Position numbers and translations under genes: made by a program. This document shows, one piece after another, positions 34,398-43,439 of a DNA stretch of 64,000 nt. The DNA is taken from NCBI RefSeq assembly GCF_900157305.1, contig NZ_LS974202.1, positions 2,901,661 to 2,965,660 of the forward strand, given 5' to 3'. Position 1 is the stretch's first letter; every line of letters begins with the position of its first letter. The DNA comes from Mesotoga infera. Its GTDB lineage: Bacteria; Thermotogota; Thermotogae; Petrotogales; Kosmotogaceae. The notes under the pieces are model-generated. The model had not been told where the DNA came from, did no database searches, and saw nothing but the letters and a program-made list of their open reading frames with translations.

Positions 34398-35636
34398 ATG
34401 AAGAGAGTTCTGTCGATACTTTTCATGGTGGTGCTTCTAGTCTCTCCGATCATCGCGAAGACGACGATCACCCACTGGATGCATTACTCCCCGGCCCGTG
34501 TTGAGCTTATACTGGAGATGGCCGAAGAATTCATGGCAGCCAACCCCGATATCGAGATCGAGCTGCAGGCCATTCCAGAGGGGGAGTACAAGACCAAGTT
34601 GCTCGCCGCCCTTGCGGCCGGGAGCGGCCCAGACGTCGCCCAGATCCCTTCGAACGCTATGACTGAGTTTTACAACTACGGTTTGATTCAGCCTTTCCCC
34701 GAAAGTGTCGTCACTCCTGAAAGTATCATCAACGACTACATACCGGCCGCGGTCGAAAAGCTGGTAATAGAGGGAGAGGTCTATGGTGTTCCCACCGATG
34801 TCCAGACTATTGTTCTCTTCTACAATCCCGTTCTTTTCGAAGCGGCCGGACTCGATCCGAACAGACCACCGCAGGATTGGAACGAGCTGATTGAATACGC
34901 GCGAAAGACCACGATCTGGCAGGACGGCAAGATGGTGCAATCTGGTTGGGGAATAGCAGGCTATCATCCGGTTGTCGAGACCTTCATGCGCCAAGCCGGA
35001 GCCACTTTCTGGGATGAAAGCGGCGAAAAGATAGTTTTCGAAGAGGCCCAGCTCGAAGCTTTGAAGTTCATCACCGATGCGGTGAAGGTCGAGAAGGTCT
35101 ATGTTCCCGAGTTCGGAAGCAGATGGACCGGTTTCAAGCAGATCAAACAGGCCATGGTCTTCGGTCACGGCGCCATGGTCGGTTCGTTCCTGAGCACGGG
35201 AAGCAAGGATCTGGTCTTCAAGACGGCGCTCGCGCCGGCTCATCCGGTGACCGGTTCGAGAGCCAACGTTATAACAAACTGGGCGCTCGTTATAATGAGC
35301 GATGCCGACAACAGTGAGGCCGCCGCGAAGTGGCTGACATATATTACCTCTGCCGACGCACAGAAGAAATGGATGTTGAAGACCGGCGAACTCCCATCGC
35401 TTAAGAAGGTTCTCGAAGATCCCGAGCTGCTTTCAAACGATCTGTACGTACCGATCTTCGAGTCTCTCAAGTACGCCGTTCCGACCTTCTCCAGGGGTTG
35501 GGCCGATCCGGCTTCGGAATTGCGGGAGATAGCCTACAATGAAATCATAAACAACAACATGGATCCGAAAGCCGCACTGGAGAAGGCTATAAAGGAGATA
35601 AACATTTATCTAGAAGAGACTTTCAGTCAGTTCTGA
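34398..35636 (+). CDS. ABC sugar-type extracellular solute-binding protein
   Basis: About 412 residues with a signal peptide (SILFMVVLLVSPIIA). It is a family 1 (MalE/UgpB) binding protein: THWMHYSPARVELILEMAEEF, LAAGSGPDVAQIPSN, YGVPTDVQTIVLFYNP. It resembles glycerol-3-phosphate (UgpB)-like members as much as sugar binders, which would suit the phosphoesterases next door. It is followed by a hairpin and two permease genes. Confidence 0.9.
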   Translation: MKRVLSILFMVVLLVSPIIAKTTITHWMHYSPARVELILEMAEEFMAANPDIEIELQAIPEGEYKTKLLAALAAGSGPDVAQIPSNAMTEFYNYGLIQPFPESVVTPESIINDYIPAAVEKLVIEGEVYGVPTDVQTIVLFYNPVLFEAAGLDPNRPPQDWNELIEYARKTTIWQDGKMVQSGWGIAGYHPVVETFMRQAGATFWDESGEKIVFEEAQLEALKFITDAVKVEKVYVPEFGSRWTGFKQIKQAMVFGHGAMVGSFLSTGSKDLVFKTALAPAHPVTGSRANVITNWALVIMSDADNSEAAAKWLTYITSADAQKKWMLKTGELPSLKKVLEDPELLSNDLYVPIFESLKYAVPTFSRGWADPASELREIAYNEIINNNMDPKAALEKAIKEINIYLEETFSQF

Positions 35637-35638
35637 CT

Positions 35639-35660
35639 CAAGGGCCTGAAAAGGCCCTTG
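35639..35660 (+). promoter_or_regulatory. Intercistronic hairpin between the binding-protein and permease genes
   Basis: Perfect 9-bp stem CAAGGGCCT, GAAA tetraloop, AGGCCCTTG, just after the binding-protein stop and before the GGAGGT site of the permease. There is no T-run. It probably blocks 3' decay or thins transcription, so that binding protein exceeds permease, as seen in mal-type operons. Confidence 0.75.
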
Positions 35661-35676
35661 ATTGGAGGTAGAAGGT

Positions 35677-36912
35677 ATGGTGCCGGGTAAACATAAAGTG
35701 GTTTTTTTCACGGGAATACTGTTGATAGCGTTATCGCTCTTTCTGCCCTTCGCGAGCGGTAAAGAAAGCCTGATGGCCTGGGACTTCTCTCTGGCAGGGG
35801 TACGTTTGCCGTTCATTATAATTCCACTCGCTCTGGCCTGTATTGTGGCCTACACGTTTGGAAAGATTTTTCTGATTCTCGCTCTTTCACTGGTCCTGTT
35901 GATTATCGATCTCACCTGCATCTTTTCCAAGGAACAGTGGAAACCGGCCCTGAAGTCCAAGTTCTTTCTCGATTTCTTCAAAGTGACCTGGGTGGGCTGG
36001 TATCTCCTCGCCGTTGGCGCTTTGCTGATAATTGTAGCCACGATAACGCTTTTCAGAGACCGTAAGAGGGCACCGTACCTTTTTCTTATGCCCATGCTGG
36101 CGGGAATAGGTTTCCTGACGTTCTTTCCAGCCCTCTTCGCGCTTTTCATAAGTTTCAGAAAATGGAACATACTGATCGCGAACAAACCCTTCGTGGGTCT
36201 GGCCAACTTTGAAAAGGCCTTCTCCGACGAGTACTTTTGGAGATCGATCTGGATCAGTTTCAAATACGCGCTTGGCGTGATTCCAGCCAAGATACTGATA
36301 GCTTTCTTCTTCGCCTTTCTGATATACGCCATCCCGAAGTTCAAGGGCTTTTTCAGGGTCGTTTACTTCCTACCGACCGTCACTTCCGTCGTGGCGGTGA
36401 GCGTCATCTGGAACTGGATATACAACCCCTACTACGGCGTGGCGAACTATGTGCTAAGCGTATTCGGCATACCGCCGGTCAACTGGCTCGGCGATCCTAA
36501 AACGGCCATCTGGGCCGTCGCTGCCGTTGCCGTCTGGCGGGGAGTGGGTTATGATATCATCATCTTTCTGGCAGGGCTCAACGATATACCCAGAACCACG
36601 GTTGAAGCCTCGCAGATCGACGGCGCGAACGGCTGGCAGAGACTGAGGTATATACTGATCCCGCTGATGAAGCCGTCGCTCGTCTTCGTGTTCATAACCT
36701 CCACGATCGGTGCGATACAGGTTTTCTCGGAGATTTATATGATGACCGGCGGCAACGCCGAAACGAAAACGGCCGTTTATTACATCTGGGAATACGGTTT
36801 CAGCAGGCTTCAAATGGGCTATGCCAGTACGATGTCGCTGATCCTCTTCGCGATCATACTTACGATCTCCCTTATACAGATGAGAGTAACACGGCTTCTA
36901 AAGGAGGAGTGA
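35677..36912 (+). CDS. ABC permease, MalF/UgpA type with extended N-terminus
   Basis: About 411 residues, longer than the usual ~300. Residues 1-125 hold roughly four extra membrane segments (VVFFTGILLIALSLFLPF and others). The permease core starts near residue 135 (YLFLMPMLAGIGFLTFFPALFALFISF) and its EAA loop reads TTVEASQIDGANGWQRLRYILIP in part: EASQIDGANG. ATG 35677 follows GGAGGT by 7 bases. It pairs with the next gene; the ATPase is not in the operon. Confidence 0.9.
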   Translation: MVPGKHKVVFFTGILLIALSLFLPFASGKESLMAWDFSLAGVRLPFIIIPLALACIVAYTFGKIFLILALSLVLLIIDLTCIFSKEQWKPALKSKFFLDFFKVTWVGWYLLAVGALLIIVATITLFRDRKRAPYLFLMPMLAGIGFLTFFPALFALFISFRKWNILIANKPFVGLANFEKAFSDEYFWRSIWISFKYALGVIPAKILIAFFFAFLIYAIPKFKGFFRVVYFLPTVTSVVAVSVIWNWIYNPYYGVANYVLSVFGIPPVNWLGDPKTAIWAVAAVAVWRGVGYDIIIFLAGLNDIPRTTVEASQIDGANGWQRLRYILIPLMKPSLVFVFITSTIGAIQVFSEIYMMTGGNAETKTAVYYIWEYGFSRLQMGYASTMSLILFAIILTISLIQMRVTRLLKEE

Positions 36913-36913
36913 G

Positions 36914-37750
36914 ATGGCTTCCAGAAGAACTTCAAAAGTCGTTCTTTACACGCTGGCGTATGCTCTTTTGATCATCTTCGCCTTCATAATGCTGATGCCC
37001 TTCGTCTGGATGCTTCTCTCGACTTTCAAGGATCAGAGAGAACTATTCGAGTTTCCGCCGAAGTTCCTGCCGAAGAAGCTCACTTTGAACAATTACATAG
37101 AAGTATTCAAGACAGTCCCCTTCGTAAGGTACTATCTCAACAGTCTCCTGGTGACCTTCTCCTCGGTCGTTCTGAACCTCTTCTCTTCGAGTCTGGCCGG
37201 TTACGCCTTCGCCAAGTACCGTTTCAAAGGCCGGGAGATTATCTTCAAGGTCATACTGGGGGCGATGATGATACCCTTCCCGGTAACCATCATTCCGCTT
37301 TATATAATGGTCTACGATCTAGGGCTGGTCGATTCTTACTTTGCACTGATCATAACCGGTTCGGTGAGTATCTTCGGTACTTTCCTGATGAGGCAATTCA
37401 TCGTCAACATACCCGACGATCTACTCGACGCCGCACGAATAGATGGATCTTCCGAGTTCGGTACCTACGTACGGATCATCCTGCCAAATCTGAGGGCACC
37501 GCTATCGGCGCTGGCCGTTTTCTCCTTTATGTCGACCTGGAACGCCTTCCTTTGGCCTTTGCTAGTAGTTAACGACGACAGGCACAGGACCGTGCAGCTG
37601 GGCGTTCAATTCTTCACACAGAGGTATGGAGACCTGATACACTTGCAGATAACGGCTGCCGCTATGGCCATTATTCCGATAATAGTGTTGTACCTCTTCC
37701 TGCAGAAGCAGTTCATTCAGGGTATAACCATGACTGGTCTCAAAGGTTAA
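36914..37750 (+). CDS. ABC permease, MalG/UgpE type
   Basis: A 278-residue permease with six membrane segments. The EAA loop is LLDAARIDGSSEFGTY, and SLAGYAFAKYRFKG is the typical segment before TM3. It starts 1 base after its partner permease. Together with the genes at 34398 and 35677 it makes a carbohydrate-type importer lacking only the ATPase, which is usually shared (MsmK-like) in such systems. Confidence 0.93.
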   Translation: MASRRTSKVVLYTLAYALLIIFAFIMLMPFVWMLLSTFKDQRELFEFPPKFLPKKLTLNNYIEVFKTVPFVRYYLNSLLVTFSSVVLNLFSSSLAGYAFAKYRFKGREIIFKVILGAMMIPFPVTIIPLYIMVYDLGLVDSYFALIITGSVSIFGTFLMRQFIVNIPDDLLDAARIDGSSEFGTYVRIILPNLRAPLSALAVFSFMSTWNAFLWPLLVVNDDRHRTVQLGVQFFTQRYGDLIHLQITAAAMAIIPIIVLYLFLQKQFIQGITMTGLKG

Positions 37751-37770
37751 GAAAGGAGAGAATTCTGTCG

Positions 37771-38841
37771 ATGAGAGTTTTGCTGTTCGCTTTACTGCTG
37801 TCGATTGTCTCGCTGTCTTTCGCCACGCCGGATAACGTGGTTCTTGTCGTCGGCGACGGTATGGGCTTCAACCATCTCTTCCTCTCGGAACTGCTCTACG
37901 GGGAGAATCCGGCGACGAGACTCTTCAGGGTCTCCCTCGGTCTAAATTCGCCTGTAGATGCCCTGATAACCGACTCGGCCGCCGCGGCCACCGCCCTTTT
38001 CTCCGGAGTCAGAACGGTCAACAACGCCGCAGGGCTCGATCCATCGGGCAACCCCGTGCAGTCGGTGGCAACGGTGCTGAAAGAGAGGGGCTGGAAGGTC
38101 GCGATGATAACCAACGCCAGATATTATGACGGCACGCCTGCCGCTTTTTACGCGCACGCCTTCAGAACCGACGATCTTCAGATAACCGAGGATTTAGTGA
38201 ACAGCGATATCGATCTCTTCGTCGCTGGCGGACTTGAAAAACTCGGTCTGAATCCCTTCACCGGAAAGCCAAAAAAGAACGGAACGCTCGAGAGATTGGC
38301 CGCCAGTGGTTACACCGTATACGGCCTGCAGTTCGAGAAACTCTTCGAACCGATCGGCGAGAAGAAGGGGAGCATGGCCTTTCTCTCGATGGGTGATAAC
38401 AGCTTTGAAAACGCTTTGCTTCCCAACGAGATGTCTCTTCCGGAGATCGTCAGGAAGAGCCTTGAATTGATCGCCGGACCGAAACTCTTTCTGGTAGTAG
38501 AAGCGGCCAGGATAGACGACGCTTCGCACATAAACGACGATGCGGTGGTTAAAGCCGAGTTGCTGGCCTTCCAGAAGACCGTTCGGTTGCTGCTGGACAG
38601 CTTCGATAACTCGAAGACTCTCTTCCTGATACTGGCCGATCATGAGACTGGCGGCCTGAGCATAATCATGGGCGACGAGAGGGCGATCGACCTCGAGATC
38701 GCCTGGTGCAGCGGAGACCACACGGCCTCTTACATACCGATCCTATCTTACGGAGAAGGTAGCGAAAGCTTCTCCGATTTCCTCCATCTTAGTGATGTCA
38801 ATAGAATACTTTTGGAGATTCTTGGGGGTGAAGTGAGATGA
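37771..38841 (+). CDS. Alkaline phosphatase (PhoA family), secreted
   Basis: About 356 residues with a signal peptide (VLLFALLLSIVSLSFA). Metal and catalytic motifs are VVGDGMG (Asp29), ITDSAAAATAL (nucleophile Ser69) and ADHETGGL. The protein is shorter than E. coli PhoA (~450), missing part of the peripheral region. It removes phosphate from monoesters outside the cytoplasm. It overlaps the next gene by 4 bases (ATGA). It is the second of five different phosphoesterase types in this operon. Confidence 0.92.
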   Translation: MRVLLFALLLSIVSLSFATPDNVVLVVGDGMGFNHLFLSELLYGENPATRLFRVSLGLNSPVDALITDSAAAATALFSGVRTVNNAAGLDPSGNPVQSVATVLKERGWKVAMITNARYYDGTPAAFYAHAFRTDDLQITEDLVNSDIDLFVAGGLEKLGLNPFTGKPKKNGTLERLAASGYTVYGLQFEKLFEPIGEKKGSMAFLSMGDNSFENALLPNEMSLPEIVRKSLELIAGPKLFLVVEAARIDDASHINDDAVVKAELLAFQKTVRLLLDSFDNSKTLFLILADHETGGLSIIMGDERAIDLEIAWCSGDHTASYIPILSYGEGSESFSDFLHLSDVNRILLEILGGEVR

Positions 38842-39599
38842 AAAAGGCCCTTGTCTGTCTCTTCCTTTTGATGGGGATGATATCCATGGCCCTGACGATT
38901 AAGGTTATGACCTACAACATTCGCCACGCGAGAGGGGTCGACGACGTTGTCGATCTGCAGAGGATAATAGATGTCGTCCGTTCTGAAGAGCCCGACATTC
39001 TGATACTCAACGAGGTCGATCAAGGCAATCCGAGAACGGCCGGAATACACCAGGCCGGGGAGATCGCCGAAGCGCTCGGTATGAATCTCTTCTTCGGGCC
39101 AACCGAAGGGACGAGTTATTACGGTAACGCCGTACTCGCCAGGTTTGAGATAGTCCAAGCCAGGAGCGTAACCTTGCCCCAGCCGAAATGGCTCAATGCC
39201 GCAAAGCGCGGAGCGGCCATCGCGGCAATCGAGATAGAAGGAGTGCGGGTTCTGGTGGTGGGTACACATCTCGGTCTGGCCGGTATAAAGGAGATCGAGA
39301 CCGAGCTGAGCGAGATCTACTCAATAGTGCGAGAAAGCGGTTTACCGGCGATCGTTGCGGGAGACTTCAACGTAGAGTATTTCGATCTTGAGAACCGCAT
39401 GAAAGAAGTGATAGAGGAACTGAGATCGGTGAATCATTATCTGGGTATCGACCTGCATACTATACCTGCGAACAACCCCGGCCCGCAGATCGACTATATC
39501 CTGGCAAGTCGAGAATTTCTTCCGGTCAACGCCTACACCGTACCCTCGCTGGCCTCCGATCACCTGCCGGTTGTGGCTTTGCTGGAGATGGGAAGATGA
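38838..39599 (+). CDS. Secreted endonuclease/exonuclease/phosphatase family hydrolase
   Basis: About 253 residues with a signal peptide. The EEP (DNase I-like) fold is shown by VMTYNIRHARG, ILNEVDQ (catalytic Glu), the central GDFNVE, and SDHLPVVA at the end (Asp-His). The family includes nucleases, inositol polyphosphate phosphatases and sphingomyelinases. In this context a phosphodiesterase or inositol phosphatase role is favoured (inference). ATGA overlaps join it to both neighbours. Confidence 0.88.
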   Translation: MKKALVCLFLLMGMISMALTIKVMTYNIRHARGVDDVVDLQRIIDVVRSEEPDILILNEVDQGNPRTAGIHQAGEIAEALGMNLFFGPTEGTSYYGNAVLARFEIVQARSVTLPQPKWLNAAKRGAAIAAIEIEGVRVLVVGTHLGLAGIKEIETELSEIYSIVRESGLPAIVAGDFNVEYFDLENRMKEVIEELRSVNHYLGIDLHTIPANNPGPQIDYILASREFLPVNAYTVPSLASDHLPVVALLEMGR

Positions 39600-40699
39600 A
39601 ACCGCGATTGCTTTTCATAACAGTCGATGCGCTCGGTCCGGAAATTCTCGCCAGGGCGAAAGCTCCGGTGATAAAACGAATAATGGAGGAAGGTTTATCT
39701 GTTCAGAAGGCGACTTCCCATTTTCCCACACTCACGACGCCGATGATGAGCACCATACTCACCGGCTGCCTTCCCGACCGCCATGGAATCGAGTGTAACA
39801 CCAGACTGGATATAGGGGCAGGCAGGGTGAGGGGAAAGTTACGCGATCTGAAAGTGGCGACTATAGGCGATATACTCGTCGAGAATGGTTACAGCGTGGC
39901 CTCGGTGCAGCATTTCATGCTCGAAGGACGGGCAGGCATTTCTTACACCCAGACCGACGGGGCCAATACGACGGAAATGACGGACCTCATCGCCGGTTGC
40001 ATGGAAGAGTTTGACGCCGTTTTCACGATTTTTCAGGCCGTTGATGCAGCCGGTCACAGGTTCGGTCCTTTCCATGAAAGGACACTGGCCGAGGTCGAGA
40101 AAATAGACGGGGCGATCGGCAGGCTTTTGGAGGTCTGGAAGGGAAGTGAGTTTCTCCTGGTGATCTCGTCAGACCATTCAATGAGTTACGCCGACAGGGC
40201 AAGCGATTTTTCGATAGAGGAGTTCTTCGCCTCCATGAATCTGAAGGCAGCTTTCATTGGTGAGGGCGAATCGTTCTCGAACCTCGACATTGCGATGCTT
40301 AGATACCCAACCGTGCCGATCTTTCTTCTGAGCGAAAGGGCCAGGAACCTTCGCGTAGAGATAACCAATCGTTTGAGAAACGAGAGAGAACTCTGGCGCG
40401 TCTATTCGAAAGAAGAGATGGAAAGCCTGGGCAACGGCCGCTACGGAGATATAGCCTGCACGCTGAACAAAGGAGTTACCACAGCCAGGGCACTGGTGGA
40501 AATGGGGGGATTCGGCTATCATGGAACCGAGGGCGAGGAGGGAACCGTGATCGCTTTCCAGGGTAGTATGTTGAAAAGCCGTAGAATACCGGCGGCAAGA
40601 CTGGCCGATATCGTACCGACGACACTGAGGATTCTCTCGATAGAAAGCGAAAGGAAATTCGATGGTGAAAACATCTGGAGCTGTGATGATGGGCGTTGA
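39596..40699 (+). CDS. Type I phosphodiesterase / nucleotide pyrophosphatase family protein
   Basis: About 367 residues in the alkaline phosphatase superfamily. The first metal Asp is in FITVDALGPE, the nucleophile region is FPTLTTPMMSTILTG (Thr47 likely), and CLPDRHGI and SSDHSM complete the metal site, with YHGTEGEE near the C-terminus. No signal peptide is visible, so it may act in the cytoplasm, unlike the two preceding enzymes. Members cleave nucleotide diesters, glycerophosphodiesters and phosphonates. Confidence 0.88.
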   Translation: MKPRLLFITVDALGPEILARAKAPVIKRIMEEGLSVQKATSHFPTLTTPMMSTILTGCLPDRHGIECNTRLDIGAGRVRGKLRDLKVATIGDILVENGYSVASVQHFMLEGRAGISYTQTDGANTTEMTDLIAGCMEEFDAVFTIFQAVDAAGHRFGPFHERTLAEVEKIDGAIGRLLEVWKGSEFLLVISSDHSMSYADRASDFSIEEFFASMNLKAAFIGEGESFSNLDIAMLRYPTVPIFLLSERARNLRVEITNRLRNERELWRVYSKEEMESLGNGRYGDIACTLNKGVTTARALVEMGGFGYHGTEGEEGTVIAFQGSMLKSRRIPAARLADIVPTTLRILSIESERKFDGENIWSCDDGR

Positions 40700-41468
40700 T
40701 TTTGACTTTCACATTCATACGGTCTTTTCCGATGGTTCGATGTCCTTCGAAGAGCTTCTGACTGCGCTAAAACGTGCCGGCCTGTCGAAATGCGGGATAA
40801 CCGATCACTTCGAAACGGGGTTGCCCCATTCTGTGGCCGTGTCGGAAGCCAATTATATGGACCTCTTCAACAGGTTCAAAAAGGAAGCGGGAAATTCTGG
40901 CATAGAAGTCTTTCTTGGTGGCGAGACGGGGCTGGGACCGGACGGTTTGATGCTTCCGACCGGGGCGCCGCCTTTCGATTTCTTGATCGCCAGCGTACAC
41001 AGGGTAAACGGAAGACATAAAAGCGAATCCGACTACTGGAGAGAGTACAGGACTTACATAGAACGCGGAATAGAAAAGGGAGGCTTTCAGATTCTGGGCC
41101 ATGTCGAGGGTTATCTTCCCACGGCACCTCTTGGAGCAAACGGCGGAACCTTCGATGAACGCCGCGAGATCGAGCGTTATTACGCGGCGAAGTATCTCAC
41201 GCTCGATTGGTACGCCTCGATAGCTCCGACTCTTGTAAAGAGCGGTGTGGCCGTGGAGATACACGAGATGTCCTCATCGCCACGGTTGGAGGTGATCGAT
41301 CTCCTCCAACGAAAGGGCGTTAGGTTCTCTTACGGAACCGATTCACACGGGCCGGAACAGCTTATGAAGAGAGAATTCATTACCAGAGTGTTGAACTGCA
41401 CTCGATTGAACGAAGCCGATATATTCAAACCGGAAAAGAGAAGAGGAGGAGCGAGATGCACTCGATAG
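40686..41468 (+). CDS. PHP domain phosphoesterase (HisK-like)
   Basis: About 260 residues. PHP motifs are FDFHIHTVFSDGS (His-x-His), GITDHFE, a Glu in GGETGLG, HVEGYL, and DSHGPEQL. The family covers histidinol phosphatase and related metal-dependent phosphatases or cyclic phosphodiesterases. No histidine genes are near, so an operon-specific substrate is likely. ATG 40686 or 40689 follows GGAG at 40677; the gene overlaps the previous one by 14 bases and the next by 13. Confidence 0.85.
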   Translation: MMGVDFDFHIHTVFSDGSMSFEELLTALKRAGLSKCGITDHFETGLPHSVAVSEANYMDLFNRFKKEAGNSGIEVFLGGETGLGPDGLMLPTGAPPFDFLIASVHRVNGRHKSESDYWREYRTYIERGIEKGGFQILGHVEGYLPTAPLGANGGTFDERREIERYYAAKYLTLDWYASIAPTLVKSGVAVEIHEMSSSPRLEVIDLLQRKGVRFSYGTDSHGPEQLMKREFITRVLNCTRLNEADIFKPEKRRGGARCTR

Positions 41469-42466
41469 CGATACTTGGAGCTGGAATGATGGGGAACGTC
41501 CACGCGAGGGCCTACCGGGCCATGGGTGAGATCAGTTCCCTCTGGATAATCGATCCAGTCGAAAGCAGGGCAAAGGCAATCTCCGAAAAATACGGAGCAA
41601 ACGTTGCCAGTTTTGAGGAAGTTCTGGAAAACGGCGTCATAGACATAGTGGATATCTGCACGCCGACATTCACGCACGGCGAGCTTGCCGTCAGGGCGCT
41701 GGAGGCCGGCAAGCACGTCTTCTGCGAAAAGCCCGTAGCGCTCAAGATAGAAGAGGCCAGGGCAATGGACGGGGCGGCAAAAAAGAGCGGCAGGAAGTTC
41801 ATGGTGGGCCACGTCGTACGTTTCTTTCCGCAATATATAAGAGTGAGGGAGCTCGCGGTTGCCGGAGACATCGGAGAAATAGTGATGGCAAGACTTTACA
41901 GGGGAGGTTCCTTTCCCTCTCACGGTATTGACAACTGGTTTGCCGATATTGACAAGAGCGGAGGCGTCTTCGTAGATCTCTCCATACACGACTTCGATTT
42001 TCTCAGAAAACTACTGGGGCCTGTCAAGACCGTCGAAGCGAGGTCCGTAGCGCTGAGCTCGGAAAGGAAGAAAGACTCTTTCGATCATGGCATGGCGATT
42101 CTTAGGTTCGAGTCCGGCGCTCTGGCGCACATCGAAGGCAGCTGGGCCGAACCGACCGGGATGCCTGTCAACTTCGGAACCTTCTACGAATTCGTTGGCA
42201 CAAAGGGAATGATAACCAATAGCTACGAGAGAGAGACGACGCTTCGTCTGCAAACCTCGATCGACGGAAAGCCGAAATACTCGCAGGAGAATACCGCCTA
42301 TTACGATCCGTACGCTGAAGAATTGAAATCTTTCATACTTTCGATAGATGAAGACAGGGAAGTCCCGGTTAACGGGCAAGAAGCCGTAGAATCGTTGAGA
42401 GTCGCGCTGGCTGCCAACCTGTCGGCAAAGCTGCACAGACCGGTCGAGCTTTCGGAGGTGTTTTGA
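41456..42466 (+). CDS. Gfo/Idh/MocA family NAD(P)-dependent oxidoreductase (first copy)
   Basis: About 336 residues. Rossmann fold AILGAGMMGNVHARAY, then DICTPTFTHGELAVRALEAGKHVFCEKPVA with the family EKP motif, and the C-terminal alpha/beta domain with DLSIHDFDFL (catalytic His region). Members oxidise inositols, sugars and sugar acids. A GAGGAGGAG site precedes ATG 41456. Confidence 0.92.
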   Translation: MHSIAILGAGMMGNVHARAYRAMGEISSLWIIDPVESRAKAISEKYGANVASFEEVLENGVIDIVDICTPTFTHGELAVRALEAGKHVFCEKPVALKIEEARAMDGAAKKSGRKFMVGHVVRFFPQYIRVRELAVAGDIGEIVMARLYRGGSFPSHGIDNWFADIDKSGGVFVDLSIHDFDFLRKLLGPVKTVEARSVALSSERKKDSFDHGMAILRFESGALAHIEGSWAEPTGMPVNFGTFYEFVGTKGMITNSYERETTLRLQTSIDGKPKYSQENTAYYDPYAEELKSFILSIDEDREVPVNGQEAVESLRVALAANLSAKLHRPVELSEVF

Positions 42467-42467
42467 G

Positions 42468-43439
42468 ATGATGAAAATCGCGATCCTCGGTATTGCGCAT
42501 ATGCACGGTTACAGCTATGTGAGAGCCTTGAAGAGAATGAACGATATCGAGATAACGGGGCTTTTCGACGAGGACAGATCCAGGATGAGTACGGCCTGTA
42601 AAGAGCTTGGTGTCAAGCCTTACGAACACCCCGAAGAACTCGTTGCCGGCAGCGATGGCGTGATAGTGACGAGCGAGAACTCGACCCACAGGAAGTTCGT
42701 CGAAATCGCTGCCAAAGCCGGAAAACACGTTCTCTGTGAAAAGCCTATCGCGACAAGCGTGGAAGACGCGGAGGCGATGATCGAGATCTGCCGCAGGAAC
42801 AGTGTGAAGCTTCAAATGGCCTTTCCGGTTAGGTACAGCGCTTCCGTGAGAAAGGCCAGGGAGATCATCACGGGCGGCCTGCTGGGCGAGGTAGTGAGTC
42901 TGGTGGGAACCAACCACGGGAGAATGCCGGGTGGCTGGTTCACAGACCCCGTTCTGGGCGGTGGCGGCGCCGTTATGGACCACACCGTGCACGTGGTGGA
43001 TATAGTGAGATGGCTTCTGAATTGTGAATTCACGCAGGTTTACGCCACTTACGGCACTCTTATACACGACATACCGGTCGAAGACTGCGGACTGGAGATG
43101 TTCAAACTCTCGACAGGACAGTACATGACGCTCGATTGCAGCTGGTCTAGACCGAAGGCACATCCCTATTGGGGAGATGTAACGCTCCACATAGTCGGAA
43201 CTAGGGGAACGCTCTTTCTGGATGTCTTCAACTCAAAGATCGAGGTCTATTCCAACGAAAAGGGCAATCGATGGGAAAATTACGGCGACAATCTCGATTC
43301 GTTAATGATAGAGGAGTTCCTGAAAGTCCTTAGGGAGGGCAAGGAGCCTTTTACCGAAGGAAACGATGGTTTGCAGTCGCTCAAAGTCGTAATGGCTGCA
43401 TACAGAAGCTTCAGAGAGGGAAAGGTAGTGGAAGTCTGA
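42468..43439 (+). CDS. Gfo/Idh/MocA family oxidoreductase (second copy)
   Basis: About 323 residues. The nucleotide-binding loop is GIAHMHGYSYVRAL, a variant of GxGxxG seen in some family members. The EKP motif is HVLCEKPIAT, and GGGGAVMDHTVHVVDIVRW carries the catalytic-region His. It starts 1 base after the first copy and closes the operon. The two copies differ strongly, so they probably act in sequence or as partners, as in inositol or sugar isomer conversion. Confidence 0.9.
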   Translation: MMKIAILGIAHMHGYSYVRALKRMNDIEITGLFDEDRSRMSTACKELGVKPYEHPEELVAGSDGVIVTSENSTHRKFVEIAAKAGKHVLCEKPIATSVEDAEAMIEICRRNSVKLQMAFPVRYSASVRKAREIITGGLLGEVVSLVGTNHGRMPGGWFTDPVLGGGGAVMDHTVHVVDIVRWLLNCEFTQVYATYGTLIHDIPVEDCGLEMFKLSTGQYMTLDCSWSRPKAHPYWGDVTLHIVGTRGTLFLDVFNSKIEVYSNEKGNRWENYGDNLDSLMIEEFLKVLREGKEPFTEGNDGLQSLKVVMAAYRSFREGKVVEV

